Shown: one piece after another, positions 45,256-54,248 of the stretch | Numbering within the stretch: position 1 is the first letter of the stretch | Layout: every line of letters begins with the position of its first letter | NCBI RefSeq assembly: GCF_036010505.1 | Contig: NZ_CP108569.1 | Location: 124,001 to 188,000, forward strand | Reading direction: 5' to 3' | Source of the DNA: Streptomyces sp. NBC_01197 | GTDB taxonomy: Bacteria > Actinomycetota > Actinomycetes > Streptomycetales > Streptomycetaceae | DNA length: 64,000 bases | The notes under the pieces: generated by a model | What the model was told of the DNA's origin: nothing | Seen by the model: the letters and a program-made list of their open reading frames with translations, nothing else | Databases searched by the model: none | Program-made: the position numbers and the translations under genes

Positions 45256-46185
45256 TCAGTGGCTCGCTGCCGCCCGGACCTTGCTGTTCAGGTCGCGGTG
45301 GATGACGCGGGAAGCGCCCTCGATGGTGTCGATGCCGTAGTCCATCGTCTTGTTTCCGCTGGAGAGAACGGTCATGCCGTAGTCGTGGCCGTGCCCGGTG
45401 AAGAAGCCGACGCTGTGCACCCGCCAGCCGCCGGTCTCGCGGGACAGCCAGCCGTTCTTTACGTGCGTCGTGGCAGTGGCCGGTGAGCCTGCGGGCACGC
45501 CCCACTCCTGGTCGGCCTCGACCTTGGCCATCAGATCCAGGGCGTAGTCGCGTGAGGTCCGGTTCAGCACGGAGTTCTCCGTCGTGAGGAGCTTCATGAG
45601 CGTGAGCTCGTCGGCCGCGGTGATCTGGGTGAGGCCCCACGTTCCGTCGGCGCCCGGGACAGTGTGCCGCATCTTCGCGAGAGAGAGGAAGTGCTGGACG
45701 CGTGCCGCTCCGAGCTGACGCCAGAGAGCGGACGTGGCGTCGTTGTCGGACTCCGTGATCATCGCCGTGGTCAGTTTCACCTCGCGCGCGGTCAGCTTGC
45801 GGTGCGATTCCTCGGCCTCGCGCAGCAGCGCTCCCAGTACCGTGACCTTCACCACACTCGCCGAGTCGAAATGCGCAGTGGCCTTGAACTCGCAGCTGGT
45901 CCCGGTCGTGCGGTCGTACACGGCCAGCGCCGACGCGCCCTTGCGCCCCTTGAGCGCGCCGGCTATGTCGTGCGACAGCTCCGGGGCCAGGCCGGACTTC
46001 TTCGAAGTGCAGACGACCTTCGAGCCGCCCACGGCAGCGCTCGCGGAGCCGGCCTTGTCCGTCGGCTCGCCAGCGGTGCTCGCCGAGGCCGCGGTCGCCC
46101 CGGCGAGCGGGGTGAGCAGCACTCCGGCTGCCACGGAAGCGGCGAGTCCGCGGCGCGCGCGGGCCGGTATGCGTGAGCGGTGCAT
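45256..46185 (-). CDS. Secreted class A beta-lactamase-like serine hydrolase
   Basis: 309 residues from ATG 46185. Signal peptide with RARRGLAASVAAGVLLTPLA and cleavage near ASAS. Penicillin-binding motifs: FDSASVVKV (Ser110-x-x-Lys113), MITESDNDATSALW (SDN at 146-148), and THVKNGWLSRE, where the third motif is KNG instead of KTG. A glutamate in TTENSVLN could correspond to Glu166 but the spacing is not exact. Members include Streptomyces beta-lactamases and related serine hydrolases. The enzyme is exported and may hydrolyse beta-lactams or act on cell-wall peptides; activity cannot be assumed given the altered motifs. A lone gene. Confidence 0.82.
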   Translation of the reverse strand: MHRSRIPARARRGLAASVAAGVLLTPLAGATAASASTAGEPTDKAGSASAAVGGSKVVCTSKKSGLAPELSHDIAGALKGRKGASALAVYDRTTGTSCEFKATAHFDSASVVKVTVLGALLREAEESHRKLTAREVKLTTAMITESDNDATSALWRQLGAARVQHFLSLAKMRHTVPGADGTWGLTQITAADELTLMKLLTTENSVLNRTSRDYALDLMAKVEADQEWGVPAGSPATATTHVKNGWLSRETGGWRVHSVGFFTGHGHDYGMTVLSSGNKTMDYGIDTIEGASRVIHRDLNSKVRAAASH

Positions 46186-46777
46186 GAAGGTACGTCCTGT
46201 TCCCGCGGTGGGCCGAAGTCCGTCTCGCCTGACCTCGCACGCCCCGGCCGGAAGGCCGGTCTACCGCTGCTTCGGTGGAGTCCCGCCCGGCAGCCGCACC
46301 TGCGGGGGCAGCCCGGACCCCGGGTACGGCCTGCAGAGAAAGTTGCCGGACGGGGGCCTGCCCACTGTGCGGGCCGGCTCGGATTCCCGTTCCTGGATCT
46401 GAACCACCGTAGGGGCTTCCTCGGCGGTCACCGCGGACACGGTGAGTGAATTGTCTGAATTTGAGTAGCTATGTCGGCGTGTGATGTTCGCCAACCCGTG
46501 GGCGCGCGCAACCACCGCCTGCGGCGGGCCGGAGCCACCCGCCGAGCCCACCACGCCCACCGCCGGTCACCGTGGTCCACACCCGCAGCCAACGGGCTCA
46601 CCTCCAGTAGCCCGCACTCGAGGCGTACGCGACAGATGCCGGCAGTGCGACCACCGGAGGCGTCACCCTGTTCAGCCGTGCGAGCCCCAAAGTCTCCAGC
46701 AGTGCGGGCAGTTCAAGCCCGCCACCCCAAACCTCCCCCCTTCCGCCCATACCTGCCCGTGACTTCGGGACACAGCC
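46186..46777. other. Long divergent intergenic region
   Basis: About 590 bases between the beta-lactamase-like gene and the chitinase promoter. It holds the beta-lactamase promoter (not located with confidence) and an AT-richer stretch at 46440-46485. No gene motif is seen on either strand. Confidence 0.4.
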
Positions 46778-46806
46778 TTGACAGCCTACTTGGTCTAGTC
46801 CAATCT
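46778..46806 (+). promoter_or_regulatory. Chitinase promoter with a DasR-type (dre) operator
   Basis: TTGACA (46778-46783) and CAATCT (46801-46806) are 17 bases apart. The spacer and -10 contain ACTTGGTCTAGTCCAAT (46787-46803), an almost perfect palindrome that matches the DasR-responsive element core TGGTCTAGACCA at 11 of 12 positions. DasR represses chitin and GlcNAc genes in Streptomyces, so repression relieved by amino-sugar phosphates is expected. Confidence 0.8.
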
Positions 46807-46907
46807 CATGTCTGTGCGCCGTCAAGTTGTCGCCCAGGCCGACCCCTTGCTTCTCCGGCCCCCTGCACCTTGATGACGTCCCCCACTGTCATCGAAAGGA
46901 CAGGACC

Positions 46908-47918
46908 ATGCGTCGACGTCCCCCCACCACGTCACGTCGAACGATCCCCGCTTCCCGGGCCACCGCCGTTCTCGCGGCTGCATGCCTGGCCGTAGCCGGA
47001 GCGGCCCTGGCCGCCGGCCCCGCCTCGGCGACACCCGTGAGCCCACGGGCGGCCGCGAGCTTCGCGCCGTACACCGACATGTCCAACTCCCAGGAAGGGC
47101 TGCTGGACACCGCGATCACCCAGCACGGGGTCAAGACGTTCACGGCCGGATTCGTCATCGGCTCCGGATGCAACCAGATCTGGGGGGACACACTGCCGGT
47201 CGGCAACGACTCGTACACCGACCCCCTGATCAGCAAGGCCAAGTCCGAAGGCGCATCGGTCATCGTGTCCTCGGGCGGTGCCGCGGGGCTGCCGCTCGCC
47301 TGGAGCTGTACGGACCAGAGTGCGATCAACGCCGGCTACCAGAAGATCATCGACTCGTACGGGCCCAGCTCGCTCGACTTCGACATCGAGGGCGGCGCCA
47401 TCGCGGACACCGCCGCCGCGGCACGGAACATGAGCGCGATGAAGACACTCAAGGCGGCGAACCCGGGCCTGACGTTCTCGGTCACGCTGCCCGTCCTGCC
47501 CAACGGCCTCACAGCCGACGGCGTCAACATCCTCAAGGCCGCCAAGGACGCGGGCGTCAAGATCGACGTCGTGAACATCATGACGATGGACTACTACCAG
47601 GGCTCACAGGACATGGGTCAGGCCGCGATCAGCGCGGGGAAGGCCACCTTCGCCCAGATGCAGGCGGTCGACTCCGGCTACACCTACGCCAACCTCGGCA
47701 TCACGCCCATGATCGGCGTGAACGACGACGGCTCGGTCTTCTCGACGGCCGACGCCTCGACGGTGAAGAGCTGGGCAGCCGGCAACGGTGTGGGACGGCT
47801 GTCGTACTGGTCGGTCAACCGGGACCAGTCCTGCGGCTCCGTCACCACGGCGGCGTCGCCCACCTGCAGCGGCGTGACACAGGGCCGGCTGGCCTTCGCG
47901 GACATCCTGGGCGGCTGA
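46908..47918 (+). CDS. Secreted GH18 chitinase-like protein
   Basis: 336 residues from ATG 46908 with AAAGGA upstream. The long signal peptide (ATAVLAAACLAVAGAALAAG) is cleaved near ASA-TP (about 42). A single GH18 barrel follows with no chitin-binding domain: FAPYTDMSN, KTFTAGFVIGSGCN, then the catalytic strand SSLDFDIEGG with Glu161 as acid (the first Asp of DxxDxDxE is Ser154), and MTMDYYQGSQDMGQAA (the M-x-Y-D variant) and GVGRLSYWSVNRDQ. It belongs to the ChiC/ChiD-like bacterial chitinase subgroup that releases chitooligosaccharides. The DasR-type promoter supports a role in chitin use. Confidence 0.87.
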   Translation: MRRRPPTTSRRTIPASRATAVLAAACLAVAGAALAAGPASATPVSPRAAASFAPYTDMSNSQEGLLDTAITQHGVKTFTAGFVIGSGCNQIWGDTLPVGNDSYTDPLISKAKSEGASVIVSSGGAAGLPLAWSCTDQSAINAGYQKIIDSYGPSSLDFDIEGGAIADTAAAARNMSAMKTLKAANPGLTFSVTLPVLPNGLTADGVNILKAAKDAGVKIDVVNIMTMDYYQGSQDMGQAAISAGKATFAQMQAVDSGYTYANLGITPMIGVNDDGSVFSTADASTVKSWAAGNGVGRLSYWSVNRDQSCGSVTTAASPTCSGVTQGRLAFADILGG

Positions 47919-47958
47919 CGCCACCGGCTGAACCGGCTTCCCGTACAACGGAGTTCGA

Positions 47959-47994
47959 GCAGCCGGGCCCCCGAGCCGGTGGGGGCCCGGCTGC
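47959..47994 (+). terminator. Terminator hairpin after the chitinase gene
   Basis: A perfect 14-bp stem (47959-47972 with 47981-47994; GCAGCCGGGCCCCC on the left arm) around an 8-base loop, 41 bases after the stop codon. Confidence 0.75.
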
Positions 47995-48038
47995 CGCCCG
48001 GTCCGCAGCCGCCTGACCGCATCCGGAGAAAGCCACTG

Positions 48039-48716
48039 GTGCTCACCACCGTTTCCCCCGACCATTGCTCCATGATCGGAATACCGGCCTTCCTCGGCGT
48101 ATCAGCGGTGTCACTCGGCATGGTGCTCACACCGGGTCCCAACATGATGTACCTCGTCTCCCGCAGCATCACGCAGGGCCGCCGCGCCGGGGTGATATCG
48201 CTGGCGGGCGTGGCCGTCGGCTTCCTCGTCTATCTCAGCGCGGCCAACCTCGGGCTCTCGGTCGTGTTCCTGGCCGTCCCCGAGCTGTATCTGACGGTGA
48301 AGCTCGCCGGTGCCGCCTACCTGGCGTGGCTCGCCTGGAAGGCCCTGCGTCCCGGGGGCACGTCGGTCTTCGCTCCTCAGGAACTGGCGCCCGACTCCCC
48401 CCGGCGGCTCTTCGCCATGGGGCTCGTGACGAATCTGCTGAATCCGAAGATCGCCATCATGTACCTGTCGCTCATCCCGCAGTTCATCGACCTGCACGCG
48501 GGACATGTCCTCCTCCAGGGGTTCGTCCTGGGCGGGATTCAGATCGCCGTCAGTCTCGCGGTGAACCTGGCCATCGCCCTGGCGGCGGGAACCATCGCTG
48601 TCTTCCTCGCACGGCGCCCGGTGTGGCTGCGGGTCCAGCGGTATGTCATGGGGACCGTCCTCGGCGCACTGGCCGTCAAGCTCGCGACGGACCGGGCTCC
48701 GGCGGCCACCGTGTGA
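48039..48716 (+). CDS. LysE family amino acid exporter
   Basis: 225 residues from GTG 48039, chosen because GGAGA precedes it. ATG 48072 would give the more usual length of about 214 but has no ribosome site. Six membrane helices; the family motif is GMVLTPGPNMMYLVSRSITQ, then RRAGVISLAGVAVGFLVYLS and LAGAAYLAWLAWKALRPG and FAMGLVTNLLNPKIAIMYLS. RhtB/LysE proteins export amino acids, homoserine lactones or similar metabolites. It precedes a PLP dehydratase gene in the same direction with 68 bp between, so they may share a transcript. Confidence 0.85.
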   Translation: MLTTVSPDHCSMIGIPAFLGVSAVSLGMVLTPGPNMMYLVSRSITQGRRAGVISLAGVAVGFLVYLSAANLGLSVVFLAVPELYLTVKLAGAAYLAWLAWKALRPGGTSVFAPQELAPDSPRRLFAMGLVTNLLNPKIAIMYLSLIPQFIDLHAGHVLLQGFVLGGIQIAVSLAVNLAIALAAGTIAVFLARRPVWLRVQRYVMGTVLGALAVKLATDRAPAATV

Positions 48717-48784
48717 GCACGCCCCCCGACGGCGGCGAGGGCCCACGGTGCCGCACCCCTGTTTGGCGCTGACGCCCCGGTCTG

Positions 48785-49711
48785 GTGAGTATGGGGAGCA
48801 TGAACCAGATCCAGACGCTCTCGGCCACCGACGTCGCCGCCGCGGCAGAACGAATCAGCCCCCATGTCCGCCGTACGCCACTGCTGGACCTGGAGATCGA
48901 CGGACGCCGTGTCGTCCTGAAACTGGAACACCTGCAGCGCAGCGGTTCGTTCAAACTGCGCGGGGCCGTCAACGCGATGCTGGAATCGCCATCGGACGAC
49001 CACATCGTCGCCGCTTCCGGTGGCAATCACGGCCTCGCGGTCGCCACCGCAGCCGCGCTGCTCGGCCTCCCGGCGACCGTCTACCTCCCCGAGACGGCCC
49101 CCGAGGCGAAGGCCCGGCGCATCGAGGAGGCCGGCGCGCGGCTCGTACGGCATGGCGCCACGTTCGCCGAGGCCGCCTCCGCAGCGCAGGAAATCGCCGC
49201 GCGGCCCGGCTACCGCTTCCTTCACCCCTACGACGACCCGGCGGTCGTCGCGGGGCAGGGAACGCTGGCGGCCGAGGTGGTGGCCGACGCCCCCGCGACG
49301 GACACTTTCGCTGTCGCCGCGGGCGGCGGTGGACTCACCGCCGGTACGGCGCTCGCGGCGGGCGGCCGCCATGTGGTGGCGGTCGAACCGGAGGGCTGCC
49401 GCTCCCTGCACGACGCGCTCGCGGCGGGGAAGCCGGTCAACTCCCCGGTGGATTCGGTCGCTTCGTCCGCGCTGGGCGCTTCGCGGATCGGTGACGTGGC
49501 GTTCGGCATCGTGGCCCCGTACGGCGTGGAGTCGGTGCTCGTCAGCGATGCGGAGATCCTGCGGGCCCGTGCCCGCCTGTGGGAGGAGTGCCGGATCGCC
49601 GTGGAGCCCGCGGCTGCGGCGCCCTTCGCCGCGTGGCTGGCGGACAGGGTGCCCGGACAGCTGCCGTGCGTGGTGCTGTGCGGTGCGAACGCCGACTGGA
49701 CGGCCGGCTGA
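48785..49711 (+). CDS. PLP-dependent threonine/serine dehydratase-like enzyme
   Basis: 308 residues if begun at GTG 48785; ATG 48791 and ATG 48800 are also possible. Fold type II PLP enzyme: HVRRTPLLDLEIDGRRVVLK, then LEHLQRSGSFKLRGAVNAML with the PLP lysine (SFKLRG), SGGNHGLAVATAAALLGLPA, GQGTLAAEV and VAAGGGGLTAGTALAAGG (phosphate loop). There is no ACT domain, so this is a short catabolic or racemase-like form rather than biosynthetic IlvA. It deaminates hydroxy amino acids. The neighbouring LysE exporter hints at amino acid handling. Confidence 0.83.
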   Translation: MSMGSMNQIQTLSATDVAAAAERISPHVRRTPLLDLEIDGRRVVLKLEHLQRSGSFKLRGAVNAMLESPSDDHIVAASGGNHGLAVATAAALLGLPATVYLPETAPEAKARRIEEAGARLVRHGATFAEAASAAQEIAARPGYRFLHPYDDPAVVAGQGTLAAEVVADAPATDTFAVAAGGGGLTAGTALAAGGRHVVAVEPEGCRSLHDALAAGKPVNSPVDSVASSALGASRIGDVAFGIVAPYGVESVLVSDAEILRARARLWEECRIAVEPAAAAPFAAWLADRVPGQLPCVVLCGANADWTAG

Positions 49712-49782
49712 GCGCGGCACTCGCCCGGCACCGGTCTCCGCCCCGGTGGTCCTCACGGAAAGGATCTCCCTAGGCTGACGCC

Positions 49783-50589
49783 ATGCCCACCACACCCGCA
49801 TACGACATCGTCGCCACCGATCTGGACGGTACCCTGCTGCGCCGCGGTGACACCGTGAGCCCCCGGTCCCGTGCCGCGCTGGCCCTGGCCGCATCGGCCG
49901 GGGCCGGCCATCTGATCGTCACCGGGCGGTCCCTCCCCGGTGTCCTGGAGCTGATCGGGGCTCTGGAGTACCGCGGTCCTGTCGTCTGCGGGCAGGGGAC
50001 GCAGCTGTACGACGCCGGGTCGGCCCGGATGCTGAGTTCCGTGACACTCGACCGCGAACTGGCCGACACGGCGCTCGGCAAGATAGAGGCGGAGACAGGG
50101 CCGGTCTTCGCCGCCGTGGACCAGGACGGGGCAGACGGCCGGACGCTCGCCGAGCCGGGGTATCTGATGCCGCACCCCGCGCTGCCCGTCCTGCGGGTCG
50201 GGTCGCGGTCGGAGCTCTGGACCAGGCCGGTCATCAAGGTCCTCATACGTCACCCGGCGCTCTCGGACGACGCGCTGGCGGCCGTAGCCCGTACCGTCGT
50301 GGGCGACCTGGCCACGGTCACGATGGCGGGGCCCGGCACTGTGGAACTCGCGCCGTACGGTGTGGACAAGGGCACCGGAATCGCCCTGGCCGCCGAGGTG
50401 TTGGGACATGGGGCGGGGCGGCTGATCGCGTTCGGCGACATGCCCAATGACCTGCCGATGTTCCGTCGCTCCGGACACGGGGTGGCCATGGCCAACGCCC
50501 ATCCGGAACTCATCGCCGCCGCGGACGAGGTGACCCTGTCGAACGAGGACGACGGCATAGCGGTCGTCCTGGAGCGCCTGTTCGCCTGA
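49783..50589 (+). CDS. HAD superfamily phosphatase (Cof type)
   Basis: 268 residues from ATG 49783. Motif I DIVATDLDGTLLRRG (Asp nucleophile and Asp acid), motif II HLIVTGRSLPGVLELI, motif III lysine in VDKGTGIALAAEVLGHG, and motif IV FGDMPNDLPMFRRSGHGVAM. The Cof (IIB) cap lies between. It hydrolyses sugar phosphates or similar compounds. It is a separate gene with a palindromic terminator directly after it. Confidence 0.87.
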   Translation: MPTTPAYDIVATDLDGTLLRRGDTVSPRSRAALALAASAGAGHLIVTGRSLPGVLELIGALEYRGPVVCGQGTQLYDAGSARMLSSVTLDRELADTALGKIEAETGPVFAAVDQDGADGRTLAEPGYLMPHPALPVLRVGSRSELWTRPVIKVLIRHPALSDDALAAVARTVVGDLATVTMAGPGTVELAPYGVDKGTGIALAAEVLGHGAGRLIAFGDMPNDLPMFRRSGHGVAMANAHPELIAAADEVTLSNEDDGIAVVLERLFA

Positions 50590-50596
50590 ACCGGAC

Positions 50597-50624
50597 CCGG
50601 TCCTGGGCCCGGGCCCAGGACCGG
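50597..50624. terminator. Bidirectional terminator between the HAD and SGNH genes
   Basis: A 28-base perfect palindrome centred on GGGCCCGGGCCC lies eight bases after the HAD stop codon, between two convergent genes. With no separate loop, only the central bases would stay unpaired. Confidence 0.7.
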
Positions 50625-50659
50625 CCCGCCCGGGGTGGGCACCGGCCGCGCCGCGCGTC

Positions 50660-51535
50660 TCAGATCTTCTTCAGGAACGTGTCCGCGATGGCCTGGTACC
50701 CGGTGTCGTTGGCGTGGATGTCGCCGCGCGCCATGTTGGTCCACTGCAGGATCCGCGCCACGTTCAGCGGCACCCGCTTTCCGTCCAGCGGCACCAGCGG
50801 GAGGAAGGAGTTGGTGCGGAACGCCGACGCCACGTCGGCTGTCGGCACTCCGTGAGCTGCGTCGGTGAGCCCGATCGTGGCGTTGAGCGTGTCGGCGAGC
50901 GGTACGGAGAGAGTGGCCGCGGTCTTTCCCTGAGTGCCCGTCATCCATGCTGCCAGGAAGGGGTCGTAGAGGTTCATGCCGATGATCCGGGTCTGCGGTC
51001 CTGCCGCTGCCTTGAGCCGGCCCAGGATGGTGTTGAGCCCTGAACCCACCTTCCCGACACCGGAAACGGCGCACCCGATGTCGACGTTCCCGTTGGTCAG
51101 GCAACCGTCGACGTCGTTGGCACCGATGTCCAGGGTCACCATCACGCGGTCGTCGTGGTGGAGCCGGAGGAAGTGCTCGGCTTCGGCCAACTGGGAGCCG
51201 GTGTACGGGTGCGGGTACGGGCAAGGGCCGTCGATCATGGAACCGGTGGTCTCGCCGGGGCACCCGAGCCCGACGAAGTCGAAGGGCCGCCCGGTGCCGG
51301 CGGCGCGCGCCGACAGCGTCCTGGCGATGTCCTGGGCGTAGCCGCGGCCGGTGACATGGCCGCCGCCGGGCAGCGTCTGGTATCCGGCGGCCAGCGAGTC
51401 ACCGAGCGCCAGGTAGTAGCGCGGTGCGGCGGCTCCCGTGGCGGAGGCCGGAGCGGAGAAGCCGAGCAGCGCGACGGCGGCGAGGAGCCCCGCCGTCAGC
51501 GCGAGCCTGGCGGGTCTGAGCAGGGAAACGCGCAT
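50660..51535 (-). CDS. Secreted SGNH/GDSL lipase or esterase
   Basis: 291 residues from ATG 51535. Signal peptide with LALTAGLLAAVALLGFSAPA and cleavage at ASATG near 33. SGNH blocks: YYLALGDSLAAGYQ (block I, Ser about 47), the glycine block around FVGLGCPGETTGS, VTLDIGANDVDGC (block III, G-x-N-D) and MARGDIHANDTGYQAIADTF (block V with Asp and His). Six cysteines in the mature part suggest three disulfides, as in Streptomyces extracellular lipases. It hydrolyses lipids or esters outside the cell. Confidence 0.88.
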   Translation of the reverse strand: MRVSLLRPARLALTAGLLAAVALLGFSAPASATGAAAPRYYLALGDSLAAGYQTLPGGGHVTGRGYAQDIARTLSARAAGTGRPFDFVGLGCPGETTGSMIDGPCPYPHPYTGSQLAEAEHFLRLHHDDRVMVTLDIGANDVDGCLTNGNVDIGCAVSGVGKVGSGLNTILGRLKAAAGPQTRIIGMNLYDPFLAAWMTGTQGKTAATLSVPLADTLNATIGLTDAAHGVPTADVASAFRTNSFLPLVPLDGKRVPLNVARILQWTNMARGDIHANDTGYQAIADTFLKKI

Positions 51536-51631
51536 GGAGCCTCCAACAGTGAGGGCGGAGAACTCCGTTGAGGCTACTGTCTGGTAGGGCAGCTGAGTAG
51601 GGCCGGAACAGGACTCGCGACAACCGCCGTC

Positions 51632-53116
51632 CTATCCGACGATCGCGCCGGTCGTCTCCCGTACGGCAGTCCCGCCCCACTGGGCGCGTGCCGAGGTCAG
51701 TGCGGTGCGGTAGGCGGCGTAGCCGTCCTCGTAGACCTCGCGGGTTCCCTGCCGCGGCTCGACGGTGTGGAACAACTGCGCTTCCGTCTCGGCCGGTTCG
51801 CCGAGGAAGCGGCGTGCCACCCGTACCGCGCCGAGCGCCCCGACCTCGTTCTCCACCGGGACCCGGATCTCCCGCCCCAGGATGTCGGCGAAGAGCTGCG
51901 TCCACGGGCCGGACCGGGTGCCGCCGCCGCAGGCCGCGAGCGTGCCGGAGAGGCCCGCGGCCTCCAGGCAGTGGCGCGCGGCGTAGCCGATGGCCTCGCA
52001 CATGGCGCGGACCGCGTCGGCGCGGGTGTGGGCGAGGGTCAGTCCGTCCAACTGGCCGCGGGCCTGCGGGTCGACGAAGGGTGCGCGCTCCCCCGCGTCA
52101 GAGAGGAAGGGCAGCGCCGTGACACCGCGGGCGCCCGGCCGGCTGTCGGCGAGCAGGGCTCCGAGGTCGGCGGTGTCCGTGCCGGTGAGGGTGAGGATCC
52201 ATTCGAGGGCGGCGGTGCCGACCATGGCGGGCATGGAGCGCAGCCAGCGGCCGGGGTCGGGGGTGCAGAGCGACATGCCGGCCGGTTCGGCGCAACTGTC
52301 CGTACGGGCACGGTCGGTGAGGACCTGGCAGGCGAGTGTGGTGCCGACGATCAGCAGGCCGTCGCCCACCTCCCGTACGCCACTGCCGATGGCACAGGCG
52401 GGCAGATCGTACGGGCCCGAGGTGAGCGGCAGCCCCACCGGCAGGTCCAGGAGCGCGGCCCCCAGTGCGTCGAGGCTCAGGACGGTTCCGGGGGCGGCGG
52501 GGGCGGCCAGCAGATGGGCCTGGCTCTCGATTCCGCAGGCGGCGAGCGCCTCGGGCGCGTATGTGCGGTTCACCGGGTCGAGGAACGGAAGTGTCGCGTC
52601 GGAGGCGTCCACGCTGATCCGGCCGGTGAGGCGCTGGGCCACGGCGTCCACGCAGTAGCCGGCGACGGCCGCGCCGCGGAGGCTCTGCGGTTCGTGTTCC
52701 TGCAGGTGGGCCAGGAGCGGGGCGTGGCAGCCGGGGAACATGCCGGAGCCGGTCCGCGCGTACACCTGCTGCACGGTGCCGTCCGCCAGCCATCGCGCGA
52801 CGTGGTCGGCGGCGCGCCCGTCCATCCAGGAGATGGCCGGACGGACCGCGCGGCCCTGCCCGTCGCGCAGCCACAGGCCGTCGCCCTGGCCGGTGAGGGC
52901 GAGCGCGGTGGGTGGCGCGGGCAGTGCGGCGGCGGTCTCCCGTACGACCTCGGCCACCGTACGCACGACGTCGTCGAGGTCCTGCTCGACGCGGCTGCCG
53001 GGCAGTCGTTCCAGGTGGCTGCGGCGGGTCGCGGTGGCGAGTGGCCGTCCTTCGCTGTCGAAGGCGACGGCCTTGGTGACGGAGGTGCCGATGTCCACGC
53101 CGATGATCACGCTCAT
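51632..53116 (-). CDS. FGGY-family carbohydrate kinase (minus arm)
   Basis: 494 residues from ATG 53116, overlapping the dehydrogenase stop by four bases. FGGY_N domain: IIGVDIGTSVTKAVAFDSEG (phosphate 1), ALALTGQGDGLWLRDGQGRA (substrate-binding region), VRPAISWMDGRAADHVAR. FGGY_C: GVREVGDGLLIVGTTLACQV (phosphate 2), then SDAGERAPFVDPQARGQLDG and GTLAACGGGTRSGPWTQLFA (adenosine motif). It resembles xylulokinase and erythritol- or L-ribulokinase branches. It phosphorylates a polyol or sugar supplied through the MFS of the other arm, or the product of the adjacent dehydrogenase. The substrate cannot be named. Confidence 0.88.
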   Translation of the reverse strand: MSVIIGVDIGTSVTKAVAFDSEGRPLATATRRSHLERLPGSRVEQDLDDVVRTVAEVVRETAAALPAPPTALALTGQGDGLWLRDGQGRAVRPAISWMDGRAADHVARWLADGTVQQVYARTGSGMFPGCHAPLLAHLQEHEPQSLRGAAVAGYCVDAVAQRLTGRISVDASDATLPFLDPVNRTYAPEALAACGIESQAHLLAAPAAPGTVLSLDALGAALLDLPVGLPLTSGPYDLPACAIGSGVREVGDGLLIVGTTLACQVLTDRARTDSCAEPAGMSLCTPDPGRWLRSMPAMVGTAALEWILTLTGTDTADLGALLADSRPGARGVTALPFLSDAGERAPFVDPQARGQLDGLTLAHTRADAVRAMCEAIGYAARHCLEAAGLSGTLAACGGGTRSGPWTQLFADILGREIRVPVENEVGALGAVRVARRFLGEPAETEAQLFHTVEPRQGTREVYEDGYAAYRTALTSARAQWGGTAVRETTGAIVG

Positions 53117-54174
53117 GGCCGCGCGGCCTCCTGGACCTCGGGGTTGGCGGGATGGGCGAGCTTTTCGCCGCGTACGAAGCGGCCCGCCTCGGCGGCTGTG
53201 ATCGCGGCGGCGCGGTGTGCGGTCTGCCGGGTCGCGCCGGCCAGGTGCGGGGCGGTGACGACGTTCGGCGCGGTGTGCAACTCCCATTCGGCGGGCGGCG
53301 GTTCGAGGTCGTAGACGTCGAGGCCGAGGGCTCCGATGCGGCCGCTCCTCAGCAGTCCGGGCAGCGGGGCGTAGTCGAGGAGACCGCCGCGGGCGGAGTT
53401 GACCAGCACTGCGCCCTCGGGGAGCAGCCTGAGCTTTTCGGCGTCGATGAGGTGGTGGGTCTCGGGGGTGAGCCTGGCATGCAGGCTCACCACGCTGCTG
53501 CGTGCCAGGAGTTGGTCGAGGGAGACCGGCTCGACGCCGTCGGCGCGGGCTGCGACCGGATCGGCGTACGGGTCGGCGACCAGGACATGGGCGCCGAAGG
53601 CGCGCAGGACGCGGGCGACGATGCGGCCGATGGCTCCGTATCCGACGAGGCCGACGGTCGCGCCGTCGAGTTCGGTGCCCGCTTCGTCATAGGCGTAGAA
53701 GTCTCCGCGCCACGTTCCGCGTTTCAGCTCGGCGTCGGCTGTGGTGATCCGGCGCATGGCGGTCAGCATCAGGCCGACGGCGAACTCTGCTGCCGCCGGG
53801 GCGTTGCGGCCGGGTGCGAAGGAGACGGTGACGCCGTGCCGGGTCGCGGCGGCGAGGTCGACGTTGACCGGGCCGCCCCGGGAGACGGCCACCATCCGGA
53901 GATCCGGACAGGCGGCGAAGACCCGCTCGGTGAACGGGGCCATCTGTGTGACGCAGAGGGCGGCGCCGTCGAGCGCGGCGATCATCTGCTCCTCGGTGCC
54001 GCTGGCCTCGTGGACATCGCCGACCGGGCCGAAGGGCTCGTGCGGCCAGGGCAGGGTGAGTTCACCGATCTCCACCGCGCCGCCGGGTCCCTCCGTCGTG
54101 CCGAGTTCTTCGCGCAGGGCGGTACGGAGCAGACCGGGGAGGACGAAGTGGTCACCGGCGGCGAGGATGCGCAT
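53113..54174 (-). CDS. D-isomer-specific 2-hydroxyacid dehydrogenase (minus arm)
   Basis: 353 residues from ATG 54174, preceded by GAAGAAGGG. It has the NAD-binding Rossmann loop TVGLVGYGAIGRIVARVLRA and VLVADPYADPVAAR. The active-site set is NSARGGLLDYAPLPGLLRSG (Arg), DVYDLEPPPAEWEL (Glu) and VTAPHLAGATRQTAH (His). It is a PGDH/glyoxylate reductase-type enzyme interconverting a 2-hydroxyacid and 2-ketoacid, or oxidising a sugar-acid or its phosphate. It is the first gene of the minus arm, translationally coupled to the FGGY kinase, and faces the phosphatase-DeoR operon across a shared regulatory region. Confidence 0.87.
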   Translation of the reverse strand: MRILAAGDHFVLPGLLRTALREELGTTEGPGGAVEIGELTLPWPHEPFGPVGDVHEASGTEEQMIAALDGAALCVTQMAPFTERVFAACPDLRMVAVSRGGPVNVDLAAATRHGVTVSFAPGRNAPAAAEFAVGLMLTAMRRITTADAELKRGTWRGDFYAYDEAGTELDGATVGLVGYGAIGRIVARVLRAFGAHVLVADPYADPVAARADGVEPVSLDQLLARSSVVSLHARLTPETHHLIDAEKLRLLPEGAVLVNSARGGLLDYAPLPGLLRSGRIGALGLDVYDLEPPPAEWELHTAPNVVTAPHLAGATRQTAHRAAAITAAEAGRFVRGEKLAHPANPEVQEAARP

Positions 54175-54248
54175 GGGCTGGGCCCTTCTTCGGATCACGG
54201 GGGCACGGTGCGTCAGCGGTGCCGCACCTGCCCGGCCGCCGCATCACT

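Noticed and set aside
43009..50589. Secondary-metabolite biosynthetic cluster around the dioxygenase, dehydratase and exporters
   Set aside because: No core synthase (PKS, NRPS, terpene, RiPP) is present and the genes are in separate units.
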